Shown here piece after piece: positions 1-7,707 of a stretch of DNA of 17,095 bases (its first letter is position 1; each line of letters begins with the position of its first letter). The notes below the pieces were generated by a model. It ran no database searches and had not been told where the DNA came from. It saw only the letters and a list, made by a program, of their open reading frames with translations. This stretch comes from Thermotogaceae bacterium. Lineage in GTDB: Bacteria > Thermotogota > Thermotogae > Thermotogales > Thermotogaceae. Location: positions 1 to 17,095 of the forward strand of contig JAGHBG010000253.1 in assembly GCA_021161105.1 (NCBI GenBank), in the 5' to 3' direction. Position numbers and translations under genes: made by a program.

Positions 1-30
1 TATTTTACACATTTTTTCGTTTAACTCCCT
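1..30. mobile_element. Probable outer end of an IS256-type element lying left of the window
   Basis: Read from position 30 back toward 1, the sequence runs GGGAG..., then an A-rich stretch, then TGTGTAAAA. A TGTGTAAAA core about 17-18 bases inside the terminus is typical of IS256-family inverted repeats, and the same core occurs in the element at the right edge of this window (16954 onward). The element body would lie before base 1, so neither a transposase nor a target duplication can be seen. The exact boundary (28-31) is a guess. The terminal bases differ from those of the right-hand element, so this would be a different IS. Confidence 0.35.
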
Positions 31-180
31 GCAGAGAAGATGTTATATGTGATACTGAGGGAGATAGACGACAGGTTGATGTTAAGAGAGTTAAGAGGAT
101 TTGAGGGAGCTATAGAGAGATATTACGGAAATAAGCGAACTTGCGCATTGAATGTTAGCGTATGTGAAGAGACACAATTT
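25..180 (+). pseudogene. Short Cas1-like remnant
   Basis: An open stretch in the frame of ATG 40 ends with TGA at 178-180. It contains the peptide LRELRGFEGAIERYYG. This resembles the conserved Cas1 segment (E-L-x-G-x-E-G-x(5)-Y-[YF]) found in the CRISPR integrase between its N-terminal and C-terminal domains; Thermotoga Cas1 has a comparable SELMGIEGNAREEYY. Only about 35 residues look Cas1-like. The part before them is cut by the putative IS end at about 30, and nothing after residue 33 looks like the Cas1 catalytic domain. If the match is right, this is a relic left by insertion and deletion. The match is short, so it could be chance. Confidence 0.3.
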
Positions 181-370
181 GCTTGACACGACCCATATAA
201 GCAATGGATATCAATCCTGTCACATCGGCGGTTTTTTCATATGGTTTGTCTTGAATTACATTATAAAATCTCTGCTTACTTTCTTTTAATATTCAGTTTT
301 TTCCTCTCTTTCAGAAAACATACTTTTTTATGTATCAAACACAGTGCAATTAAATTGAGTCAAACAACCA

Positions 371-376
371 TATAAT
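371..376 (+). promoter_or_regulatory. Candidate -10 box for lepA
   Basis: A perfect TATAAT lies four bases before the upstream ATG at 380, so transcription would begin near 383. This fits a lepA start at GTG 413 rather than ATG 380. No good -35 is seen at 16-18 bases upstream (AATTAA-like), so the promoter call is weak. Confidence 0.3.
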
Positions 377-402
377 TTCATGATAAAATTCGGCAGGGAG
401 AG

Positions 403-409
403 AGGTGAT
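403..409 (+). promoter_or_regulatory. Ribosome binding site that places the lepA start at GTG 413
   Basis: AGGTGAT, within a longer GGGAGAGAGGTGATG purine-rich run, sits with its AGG core seven bases before GTG 413. The ATG at 380 has no Shine-Dalgarno sequence in front of it. Confidence 0.6.
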
Positions 410-412
410 GAG

Positions 413-2227
413 GTGTACGATCCAAAACTTATAAGAAACATCTGCATAATTGCCCATATAGACCATGGAAAAACGACTTTAATTGACAGGATTCTGGAAT
501 ACACAAAATCAATTGATCAGCGCCAGATGAAGAATCAATTTCTTGACATGATGGATATAGAAAGGGAAAGGGGTATAACTATAAAAGCTCAACCTGTTAA
601 GATATATTACAGGGCAAAGGATGGAAATACTTATGAAATAAATATAATTGACACTCCCGGTCACGTTGATTTTTCCTACGAAGTTGGAAGAAGTATGGCA
701 GCCTGTGAAGGAGCCATTCTTCTTGTTGATGCCTCGCAGGGTGTTGAAGCTCAAACAGTAGCCCATACATATCTTGCCATCGAGAACGACCTTGAAATAA
801 TCCCTGTTATAAACAAGATAGATCTTCCAAATGCAAATATTGAGGAAACTTCCCTTCAGATAATAGATCTTCTGGGAGTTGATGAGGACGAAATATTGAA
901 GGTTAGTGCAAAGGAAGGAACAGGTATTGAAAAGCTGCTTGAGGCAATAGTAAATAGAGTACCACCTCCAGAAATCAAAGATGAAGACTGCCTTGCGGCT
1001 CTTATCTTTGACGCCCGTTACGATAAATACAGGGGTGTTGTGGTTTCCGTAAGAGTTTTTTCTGGTAGCGCAAAAAAAGGAGACAAGATAATAACAATGT
1101 CAAATGGAAATGTTTACGAAGTTGATGAAGTTGGATATTTCACACCGTTTATGAAACCTGGTGAGGCTCTATCAGCAGGTGAAGTTGGTTACATAATAGC
1201 GGGGATAAAAGATGTATCCCAGGCTCGTGTTGGAGATACCATTACTCTGCAGTCAAATCCAGTAGATAAGCCTCTTCCAGGGTATAAGGAAACAAAACCC
1301 ATGGTATATGCAGGAATGTATCCCGGTCTTCCTGATTATTACCAGGATTTAAGAAAAGCCCTTGAAAAGCTAAAGCTCAATGATTCTGCTCTAACATTCA
1401 AACCCGATAATTCACCAGCTCTTGGATTTGGTTTCAGAGTTGGATTTTTGGGGCTTCTTCACATGGATGTTGTCAGGGAGAGAATTGAAAGAGAATTTGG
1501 CCTTGCAGTTATCCTTACAGCACCCAATGTTATGTACAGAGTAAAGCTTAAAAATGGCAGACTACTTGAGATAACAAATCCAGCAAAGTTTCCAGAAGAG
1601 GATAAGATCGAGGAAGTATATGAACCCTTTGTTGACTTGTCGATAATAACTCCCGGTGAATATATGGGAAACATGATAAACCTTGTGCAGGTAGAAAAGA
1701 GGGGAACACTTTACTCGACAGAAAACGCAGGTAAAGACAGGGTTATACTTAAATTTGAAGCACCCCTTGCTGAGATAATTTTTGACTTTTTTGACAGAAT
1801 GAAGGCTTTCAGCAGAGGGTACGCTTCTATGGATTACGAATTTCTGGAATACAGAAAGTCTGATCTTGTTAAAGTTACTATTCTTGTCAATAAAGAACCT
1901 GTTGACGCCCTTGCCTTTGTCGTTCACAGGTCAAAAGCTTATACTATGGCAAGGAAGGTGGTGGAGAAACTCAAAGACCTGATTCCTCGCCACCAGTTTC
2001 AGATACCCATACAGGCAAAAGCTGGTGGAAGGATAATTGCAAGGAGTGACATAAAAGCCCTTAGAAAGGATGTGCTTGCAAAATGTTACGGTGGGGATGT
2101 CACAAGGAAGATGAAGCTTCTGGAAAAGCAGAAGGAAGGAAAGAAGAAGTTGAGGGAGATAGGAAATGTGAGAATACCCCAGGAAGCTTTCCTTGCTCTT
2201 TTGAAGGTTGGTGAGGATGAAGAATGA
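413..2227 (+). CDS. lepA: Elongation factor 4 (LepA), ribosomal back-translocating GTPase
   Basis: LepA is a cytoplasmic translational GTPase that binds stalled ribosomes and moves tRNAs backward. From GTG 413 the product has 604 residues, close to the usual 600; an in-frame ATG at 380 would add 11 residues lacking in the family and has no ribosome site. The protein opens with YDPKLIRN, then the G1 motif AHIDHGKT, the switch region ERERGITIKAQ, G3 DTPGHVDF and G4 NKID. Domain II, domain III and the elongation-factor G-like domain V follow, and the LepA-specific C-terminal domain is present (AGGRIIARSDIKALRKD, KCYGGDVTRKMKLLEKQKEG). No residue looks missing. The stop overlaps the next start in an ATGA, suggesting translational coupling to the lipoprotein. 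Family assignment is secure; the start choice is inferred from the ribosome site. Confidence 0.97.
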   Translation: MYDPKLIRNICIIAHIDHGKTTLIDRILEYTKSIDQRQMKNQFLDMMDIERERGITIKAQPVKIYYRAKDGNTYEINIIDTPGHVDFSYEVGRSMAACEGAILLVDASQGVEAQTVAHTYLAIENDLEIIPVINKIDLPNANIEETSLQIIDLLGVDEDEILKVSAKEGTGIEKLLEAIVNRVPPPEIKDEDCLAALIFDARYDKYRGVVVSVRVFSGSAKKGDKIITMSNGNVYEVDEVGYFTPFMKPGEALSAGEVGYIIAGIKDVSQARVGDTITLQSNPVDKPLPGYKETKPMVYAGMYPGLPDYYQDLRKALEKLKLNDSALTFKPDNSPALGFGFRVGFLGLLHMDVVRERIEREFGLAVILTAPNVMYRVKLKNGRLLEITNPAKFPEEDKIEEVYEPFVDLSIITPGEYMGNMINLVQVEKRGTLYSTENAGKDRVILKFEAPLAEIIFDFFDRMKAFSRGYASMDYEFLEYRKSDLVKVTILVNKEPVDALAFVVHRSKAYTMARKVVEKLKDLIPRHQFQIPIQAKAGGRIIARSDIKALRKDVLAKCYGGDVTRKMKLLEKQKEGKKKLREIGNVRIPQEAFLALLKVGEDEE

Positions 2228-2700
2228 GGAAGTTACTTCCTGCAATTATAATTGCCACAGTACTTCTGTTATCTTCATGTTCTATTCAGACGGAATTCAG
2301 GATTCCGCAAAATCTTACTCCTGCTATGATAGCTTCCGAGCCTGCCGAATTGTTTGACCTTATAACCATTGAAAAGGTCGATGAAATTCTTGAAAGTAAG
2401 GTAACTGAAGGTGTCGCAGCATTTTACAACAATGAAAATAAAAGTGCTGTGGTATATGTTGGTTTTTTCAGCTCAACTTTGAAAAGTAGATTATTTTTCG
2501 AAAAAATAGCTATTAAAAATGTGTTTTCTGTAAAAAAATATTCGGAAGCTATGAACGGTGGTATGATGGAAATAGAAAAAAAGTCAGAAAAGCTTTGCAT
2601 ACTCTGGGATAGATTTTTTACAGTTGTTATAAAAGGGGATAAAGAGCTCGCACAAAAGATTTGTGAGATGTATATAGATATCTTCTCGTTGTATAATTAG
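2224..2700 (+). CDS. Small predicted lipoprotein of unknown function
   Basis: The product has 158 residues. It starts with a typical lipoprotein signal: MRK, a hydrophobic stretch, and the lipobox LSSC with the modified cysteine at residue 19, so the mature protein should be anchored to a membrane on its outer side. The rest is a single small domain with alternating strands and helices (AVVYVGFFSS, CILWDRFFTVVIKGD) and one further cysteine. I do not recognise the family. The middle resembles small proteins that report on protein mass or stress only in being secreted, so no function is assigned. Its ATG overlaps the lepA stop (ATGA at 2224-2227), so it is probably translated with lepA, although a link in function is not implied. 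The gene is intact and has neighbour-like codon use. Confidence 0.85.
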   Translation: MRKLLPAIIIATVLLLSSCSIQTEFRIPQNLTPAMIASEPAELFDLITIEKVDEILESKVTEGVAAFYNNENKSAVVYVGFFSSTLKSRLFFEKIAIKNVFSVKKYSEAMNGGMMEIEKKSEKLCILWDRFFTVVIKGDKELAQKICEMYIDIFSLYN

Positions 2701-2740
2701 TTTGCATAATGATAAAATTAGCAACTTCAAAGAATGATCA

Positions 2741-2746
2741 GGGAGG
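2741..2746 (+). promoter_or_regulatory. Ribosome binding site that places the next start at GTG 2755
   Basis: GGGAGG is eight bases before GTG 2755. The in-frame ATG at 2734 lies upstream of this site and has none of its own. Starting at 2755 also gives a cleaner signal peptide (MKRLLSLILL...). Confidence 0.6.
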
Positions 2747-2754
2747 TTATACTT

Positions 2755-5019
2755 GTGAAGAGGCTTTTATCACTGATTTTGCTAACTCTAATTGTTGTAG
2801 GGGCTTTTGCAACATATCTGAACACAGAAGCTGTAATTGAGAAATACAAGTCGATGGTTGAAGATTACAACAGTCAAAACTCAAAGATTCCTTTCGTTAA
2901 TTATGTAAAAGAACAATTTAACAATCTTTCACTTTACAGGTTTTACAAGATAAAAATGGTGGGCAGTGTTGATAAAAGAGAAACGGCCCTTGACCTCCCC
3001 TACTTTCTAATGGCGCTTATAAGAACAGAAGAAAGTATCCAATCAGAGAACGAATCTTTCAGAATAGGTTCTTTGTGTGAAAGCGAAGGCGAAATTGACC
3101 TTGGTTTTATGTTGATTATCGATGAAGAGGAAGAGAAAAACAAAAAGATAAAAGAAGAAAAGGAATGTCTCGAAAAGGTTATGGAAGCTTTTGCTTCCAA
3201 ACCGTTAGAAATTAAGAGGAAGACAATGGATTTTAATGAATTTTTTGCAAAAGCACTATTTTTGTCTTATGTTGAAGCCAGGTTGAAGAATACAAATGTA
3301 ACACAGAGTTTGGTGAAAAACAGTGCGGCTCTGACTCATGCTTTCAAGCTTTATAACTCTTACACCAAAGATGACCTCAATATGGCGTTCACCCACGTTC
3401 TTGGTTACTACCTTGGCGTGATACATGAACCTCTCCTATTTGAGATAAAAGGTCTTAACAAAAGATTATGCAGCGGTTGCAAATATGTTAAAGTTTACTC
3501 CGGGGAAGATAAACTGGGAGATTTCATAGAAACTTATAATCGAGACAACATACTTGACTTTCAATCTGTTATAAAAACAGCTGTCGAATTCTTGAAAGAT
3601 CAACCATTTAAAGATCAAAAAGATTTCGAATGGAAAATAAGATTGGCTTCACAGTACATTTACGAATACTATGTTGAGAATAATATCAGGAAAATGGAAT
3701 GGTCGGATTTAAAAGAAAATGCCGAAATAATGATAGAGCATACAATAGCTTACTATCTTGGTGGAACTGATCTTGAACCTCCTATAAAGCTTGATATCCC
3801 ACAGTATAAGGTTCTTTGCGGTAACGGGAGTTGTATATACAGATTCTACAGATACAAAGCACCCGATGAGATAGCAGGAATTTTGAGCAGAGAAGACATC
3901 GTAAAAGAAATGAACGAAATATTAGATAAGCTTTCTCAAAACAATAAAAATCCAGAAGAATTCAGCAAAATTCTTGAACAAGAAGGAGATCAACTGAAGC
4001 AAAAAGCAATGGATGAAATTGCTGGATTGAAAGATAAATTTGCAATGGAAATTGTTAAAGTTACTCCCAGGCACTACAATGTATGGTGGCTCAGATATTT
4101 AATTTATGTCGTACTTGCTTTTGCCGCTTTGAGGATACCTTCTTTAAGAGATCTTTTAATCTTTCTAATGGTAGCTTTTGAGAGTTTTTACATCATGTTC
4201 CTTGCTGATTTCAACAGCATGGGAGAGGAATTAATTTACTCACTGGCAATTTTCTTCACATTCCTTTTCATTATCCTTCTTTATACCGTTAATATAAAAA
4301 GAAAATGGCTCTATGTAGTCCTTGGTGCGCTTGCTTTTATCCTTCTTTTCGTTCCAACTTATGTATCTTCTGAGCATTTACTAATGAAAAATCATCCTGA
4401 CTTTCATAAATCTCCGTACTATGATCTTTTAAGAAATGATCTTTATGACGGCGCGAAATTCGAGGAAAAGGGAAAACTTTCAGAAGAGGAGCTTGAATCA
4501 CGCTTTGGAAGGAATTTTAGCAAGGCACTGTCTTCAAAGAAAGGTACAGAGAGTTTTGCTTTCAAATCAGCTTTAAAGCTTGCTGATAAAATAGTGAAGT
4601 ACTCAGACGAAGATCTCAGGAAGGACTTCTGGGATTTTCTTGAGAAAAGACTTAAAGGTAGAGAGACCATGCTAAATGAGTTTAAAAAGATTTTTGACAA
4701 ATATAGAGGAAACTACTACAGTCCATCAGTGTTGACACTTCAAGCGTATTCCAGTGCAAAACTTTCTTTAATATTTATGCTTGTATTTATAGTGTCCTAT
4801 TTCATTAAGTCTTCATGGAAAAAACTGTATGGAATTTTAGGAATTATTTTTAGCATAGTGGGATTTTTTGTGGAGCATAAAATTTTTGTTGAGTATGCAA
4901 TACCGGATATAATTTTAAAAGGACACTTTGTATCCTTGCCATGGATTCAGATCTTGCTTTTGATTTACTCTTTGATTCTAATTTTTACCAAATCTGAGAA
5001 AGGGAGGGTGAGAAAATGA
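2755..5019 (+). CDS. Large membrane protein of unknown function with duplicated cysteine-containing domain
   Basis: I do not recognise this 754-residue protein. It begins with a signal peptide or first membrane helix (MKRLLSLILLTLIVVGAFA). A long lysine/glutamate-rich region of about 420 residues follows and is probably outside the cytoplasm. Four hydrophobic helices come next (about 446-462, 467-484, 493-515, 518-536), then a charged stretch of about 130 residues, then three more helices (about 670-685, 692-708, 730-745). The outer region holds two similar units. One has THVLGYYLG near 213-221 and LCSGCKY with cysteines 239 and 242. The other has EHTIAYYLG near 328-336 and LCGNGSCIY with cysteines 355 and 360. 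Each unit ends in a similar segment (YNRDNI and LSREDI). Cys108 may mark a third, degraded unit. Cysteine pairs of this kind could form disulfides or bind metal. Its stop overlaps the start of the transport binding protein gene (ATGA). Confidence 0.85.
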   Translation: MKRLLSLILLTLIVVGAFATYLNTEAVIEKYKSMVEDYNSQNSKIPFVNYVKEQFNNLSLYRFYKIKMVGSVDKRETALDLPYFLMALIRTEESIQSENESFRIGSLCESEGEIDLGFMLIIDEEEEKNKKIKEEKECLEKVMEAFASKPLEIKRKTMDFNEFFAKALFLSYVEARLKNTNVTQSLVKNSAALTHAFKLYNSYTKDDLNMAFTHVLGYYLGVIHEPLLFEIKGLNKRLCSGCKYVKVYSGEDKLGDFIETYNRDNILDFQSVIKTAVEFLKDQPFKDQKDFEWKIRLASQYIYEYYVENNIRKMEWSDLKENAEIMIEHTIAYYLGGTDLEPPIKLDIPQYKVLCGNGSCIYRFYRYKAPDEIAGILSREDIVKEMNEILDKLSQNNKNPEEFSKILEQEGDQLKQKAMDEIAGLKDKFAMEIVKVTPRHYNVWWLRYLIYVVLAFAALRIPSLRDLLIFLMVAFESFYIMFLADFNSMGEELIYSLAIFFTFLFIILLYTVNIKRKWLYVVLGALAFILLFVPTYVSSEHLLMKNHPDFHKSPYYDLLRNDLYDGAKFEEKGKLSEEELESRFGRNFSKALSSKKGTESFAFKSALKLADKIVKYSDEDLRKDFWDFLEKRLKGRETMLNEFKKIFDKYRGNYYSPSVLTLQAYSSAKLSLIFMLVFIVSYFIKSSWKKLYGILGIIFSIVGFFVEHKIFVEYAIPDIILKGHFVSLPWIQILLLIYSLILIFTKSEKGRVRK

Positions 5020-6104
5020 GGAAGTTTCTGGTAGTAACACTGGCGATACTTTTTGCACTTTCTGCAATGGCATTTAAGGTGATCATGGTTACAGACACTG
5101 GAGGACTTGGTGACAAGTCCTTTAACGATGGGACATGGAACGGCATAGTAAAAGCAGCCAAAGAGCTTGGAGCAGATTATGAGGTAATTCAGTCCTATGA
5201 GCAGGCTGACTACATTCCAAACCTCTCCAAAGCAGCAGAGGAAGCAGAGCTTGTCTTCGCAGTTGGCTTCATGATGACAGATGCTCTCTTTAAAGTTGCT
5301 GCACAGTATCCAGACACAAAGTTCGTAGGTATTGACATAGTTCCTCCAGAAGGAAAGGAACTCCCAAATGTTCTTACATTCACATTCAAAGAACAGGAGT
5401 CAGCATTCCTGGTAGGATACGTTGCAGCAGCTATGACAAAGGCTAATGTTGTTGGATTCATTGGCGGTATTCCAATTCCACCAGTTGAAAGGTTCAGGTA
5501 CGGATACGAAGCAGGAATTAAAACATACGCATCCCTTCATGGAAAAGAGATAAAGATTCTCAAAGGATACACCCAGGAATTTAGCGATCCGAAGAAGGGT
5601 AAGGACCTTGCAATATCTCAGTTTGCAGAAGGTGCTGACATAATCTTTGCAGCGGCAGGTGCCTGTGGAAATGGTGTTATTGAAGCCGCAAAGGAAAAAT
5701 TCGCTGCTCTTCTTGGAAAGAACAACCCAAGTCTTGTAGAATTCATCGACTACTACTACGACAAAGGCAAGGCTTTCTTTGCCATTGGTGTTGATGCTGA
5801 TCAGGATTACATGGCTCCAGGTGCAGTCCTTGCTTCCGCTATGAAGAGAGTCGACATGGCTGCATATTACGCAGTTAAATGGGCATACGAAGGAACTTTT
5901 GAAGGTGGTCATAAGGTGCTTGGACTTGCAGAAGAGGGTGTGAGCATAAGCCCAATGAAGTACACAAAGGGTATGGTTCCAAACAAAGTATTTGCAGAGC
6001 TCGCAGTTCTCGAAACTCTCATCAAATCTGGAAAGCTCCACATTCCAGAGACCGATGAGGAACTTAACGCCTTCCAGGCTCCGAAAATCAAATTCCCATT
6101 CTAA
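5016..6104 (+). CDS. BMP-family ABC transporter substrate-binding protein
   Basis: This 362-residue protein belongs to the BMP (Med/TmpC/PnrA-like) periplasmic binding protein family, whose studied members bind purine nucleosides or, in some spirochetes, riboflavin. The signal peptide ends near AMA|F at residues 17-20. No lipobox cysteine is present, so the protein appears to be secreted rather than lipid-anchored, unlike many BMP proteins of Gram-positive bacteria and spirochetes. Family signatures visible are DTGGLGDKSFNDG near the mature N-terminus, KEQESAFLVGYVAA, GFIGG followed by the ERFRYGYEAG helix, DIIFAAAGACGNGVIEAA, AIGVDADQDYMAPG and ASAMKRVDMAAYYAV. A strong GGGAGGGTGA ribosome site precedes ATG 5016. 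The start overlaps the stop of the gene before it, and the cognate ATPase and permeases follow. The exact ligand cannot be told from sequence. Confidence 0.93.
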   Translation: MRKFLVVTLAILFALSAMAFKVIMVTDTGGLGDKSFNDGTWNGIVKAAKELGADYEVIQSYEQADYIPNLSKAAEEAELVFAVGFMMTDALFKVAAQYPDTKFVGIDIVPPEGKELPNVLTFTFKEQESAFLVGYVAAAMTKANVVGFIGGIPIPPVERFRYGYEAGIKTYASLHGKEIKILKGYTQEFSDPKKGKDLAISQFAEGADIIFAAAGACGNGVIEAAKEKFAALLGKNNPSLVEFIDYYYDKGKAFFAIGVDADQDYMAPGAVLASAMKRVDMAAYYAVKWAYEGTFEGGHKVLGLAEEGVSISPMKYTKGMVPNKVFAELAVLETLIKSGKLHIPETDEELNAFQAPKIKFPF

Positions 6105-6116
6105 TTGGGTCTAAGA

Positions 6117-6143
6117 GGCCGGGGATCTTCCTTCCCCGGCTTT
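6117..6143 (+). terminator. Strong hairpin between binding-protein and ATPase genes
   Basis: GCCGGGG (6118-6124) pairs with CCCCGGC (6134-6140). One more A-T pair on the inside and weak pairs outside extend the stem. The tail is TTTATCCCTTTCT, so the T-tract is short. It may work as a partial terminator or as a 3' stabiliser of the binding-protein message; either would give more binding protein than membrane subunits, as is common in ABC operons. Confidence 0.65.
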
Positions 6144-6156
6144 ATCCCTTTCTGAA

Positions 6157-6163
6157 AGGAGTG
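6157..6163 (+). promoter_or_regulatory. Ribosome binding site that favours a TTG start at 6172
   Basis: AAGGAGT has its GGAG core about nine to ten bases before TTG 6172. The in-frame GTG at 6163 follows the same site by only one or two bases, too close for normal initiation. Confidence 0.5.
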
Positions 6164-6171
6164 TGGAAACT

Positions 6172-7707
6172 TTGAACTATGAAGATTACGCAGTTGTTAT
6201 GAAAGGTATTGTTAAAAGATTTCCGAGTGTTCTGGCAAATGACAATGTTGATCTTTTCGTTAAAAAGGGAGAAATTCATGCGGTAGTTGGAGAGAACGGA
6301 GCCGGTAAAACAACATTAATGAACCAGCTTTACGGTCTTTTAAAACCTGATAAAGGTGAGATTTATATATCTGGAAAGAAAGTGGATATTAAAGGGCCTA
6401 AGGATGCTATCGCAAATGGAATAGGAATGGTTCACCAGCATTTCATGCTTGTTGATAACCTGACTGTTGCGGAAAATGTAGTCCTTGGTTCTGAAACTGC
6501 AAAAAGCGGCTTTCTATTTGACCTGAACGAGGCAAAAAAGACAGTTAAGGAAATTTCGGAAAAATACGGTCTTCTTGTTGATGTTGACGCAAAGATAGAA
6601 GACATACCGGTAGGTATGCAACAAAGGGTTGAAATACTGAAAACACTTTATAGAGGAGCAGAAATTTTGATATTTGACGAACCTACAGCTGTCTTAACTC
6701 CACAGGAAACTGAGGAGCTTTTTGAAGTTATGAGAAGGCTTAAAAAAGCAGGGAAAACAATGATTTTCATTTCACATAAATTGAATGAGGTTATGGAGAT
6801 CTCCGATAACATAACCGTTATGAGACTTGGCAGAGTTACTGCTAACTTAAAGACTTCAGAAACTAATGAAGTAGAAATTGCAAGAGCAATGGTTGGAAGG
6901 GAAGTAGTTCTTCGTGTAGAGAAACCACCTCATAAGCCAAAGGAAGTGATTTTTGAAATAGAGGATCTCTGGGTTAAAGACAACAGAGGTCTTGACGCGG
7001 TTAAAGGAGTTTCTTTAAAGGTTAGAGCTGGAGAGATCGTTGGGATAGCTGGAGTGGCAGGAAATGGCCAGACAGAACTTGTTGAAGCTATAACAGGTTT
7101 GAGAAAGGTTGAGAAGGGCAGAGTTACGTTTCTTGGGCAGGATGTAACAGGATACGATCCAAGAAAGTTAAGGGATATGAGAGTTGCTCATATACCAGAG
7201 GACAGACTAAAACACGGTCTAATAGTTCAATATCCTGCTTATTATAACCTGATACTTGGCCAACAATGGTGGTTTCCATATTCCAGTAGAGGTTTTTTGA
7301 ATCATAAGGTTATATTCGAAACAGCAAATAAGCTTTTTGAGGAGTATGATATAAGGCCAAGAAACATTTATATGTTCGGTAGCAATTATTCCGGTGGAAA
7401 CCAGCAGAAAATTATTGTTGCAAGAGAGATTAATGCAAAGCCAAAATTCATGGTGGTTGCTCAGCCAACAAGAGGGCTTGATGTTGGAGCTATAGAATTC
7501 ATCCATAAAACTCTTATTAAGATGCGAGGACAGGATGTGGCGATTCTTCTAATATCAATGGAACTTGAAGAAATTTTCTCATTATCTGACAGGATTCTCG
7601 TTATGTACGAAGGGGAAATCATGGGTGAGGTAAGACCTGAGGAAACAACCGTTGAAGAAGTTGGACTTATGATGGCTGGTAAAAAGCTGGAAGAGGTGAG
7701 AGCGTGA
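6172..7707 (+). CDS. ABC transporter ATPase with two nucleotide-binding domains (BMP-type importer)
   Basis: This is the energising subunit of the importer whose binding protein precedes it and whose two permeases follow. The 511-residue protein holds two fused ABC domains, as in the RbsA/YufO-like class. Domain 1 looks catalytically complete: Walker A GENGAGKTT (40-48), Q-loop MVHQHFML, signature PVGMQQRVEIL (146-156), Walker B ILIFDEPTA and H-loop His202. Domain 2 is degenerate in the way usual for this class: GVAGNGQTE (294-302) lacks the Walker lysine, the Walker B region reads VVAQPTRGLD with Gln431 where the acidic pair would be, and LLISMELEE lacks the H-loop histidine; its signature YSGGNQQK (406-413) is intact. 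One of the two ATP sites is therefore probably non-hydrolysing. The TTG start is chosen from ribosome-site spacing. The stop overlaps the next gene by four bases (GTGA). Confidence 0.95.
   Translation: MNYEDYAVVMKGIVKRFPSVLANDNVDLFVKKGEIHAVVGENGAGKTTLMNQLYGLLKPDKGEIYISGKKVDIKGPKDAIANGIGMVHQHFMLVDNLTVAENVVLGSETAKSGFLFDLNEAKKTVKEISEKYGLLVDVDAKIEDIPVGMQQRVEILKTLYRGAEILIFDEPTAVLTPQETEELFEVMRRLKKAGKTMIFISHKLNEVMEISDNITVMRLGRVTANLKTSETNEVEIARAMVGREVVLRVEKPPHKPKEVIFEIEDLWVKDNRGLDAVKGVSLKVRAGEIVGIAGVAGNGQTELVEAITGLRKVEKGRVTFLGQDVTGYDPRKLRDMRVAHIPEDRLKHGLIVQYPAYYNLILGQQWWFPYSSRGFLNHKVIFETANKLFEEYDIRPRNIYMFGSNYSGGNQQKIIVAREINAKPKFMVVAQPTRGLDVGAIEFIHKTLIKMRGQDVAILLISMELEEIFSLSDRILVMYEGEIMGEVRPEETTVEEVGLMMAGKKLEEVRA

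Larger units (their letters stand above)
181..412 (+). other. Leader region upstream of lepA
   Basis: No gene is visible on either strand. The stretch becomes strongly AT-rich toward lepA. A TTGACA at 183-188 has no convincing -10 partner at 16-18 bases. A small ACATA/TATGT hairpin (318-322 with 329-333) has a T-rich loop. TATAAT at 371-376 is the best -10 candidate for lepA. No riboswitch fold or terminator was recognised. Confidence 0.5.

Noticed and set aside
183..211. TTGACA as a -35 element
   Set aside because: No TATAAT-like sequence lies 16-18 bases downstream; TATAAG is only 7 bases away.
244..275. GTTTGTCTTGAATTACATT... resembling the start of a CRISPR repeat near the Cas1-like relic
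   Set aside because: There is only one copy and no spaced second unit, so no array can be claimed.
318..333. ACATA/TATGT hairpin with T-rich loop as a terminator
   Set aside because: The stem is only 5 AT-rich pairs and no T-tract follows; it is too weak to call.
2689..2717. TTGTAT, CATAAT and GATAAA as a promoter for the 754-residue protein gene
   Set aside because: The best -10 candidates do not have a -35 at proper spacing; the AT-richness of the gap explains the matches.
5400..6041. A 213-codon open frame on the - strand inside the binding-protein gene
   Set aside because: It is antisense to a clear BMP-family gene, is rich in Cys, Phe and His with no recognisable domain, and has no ribosome site; it is a shadow of codon bias.
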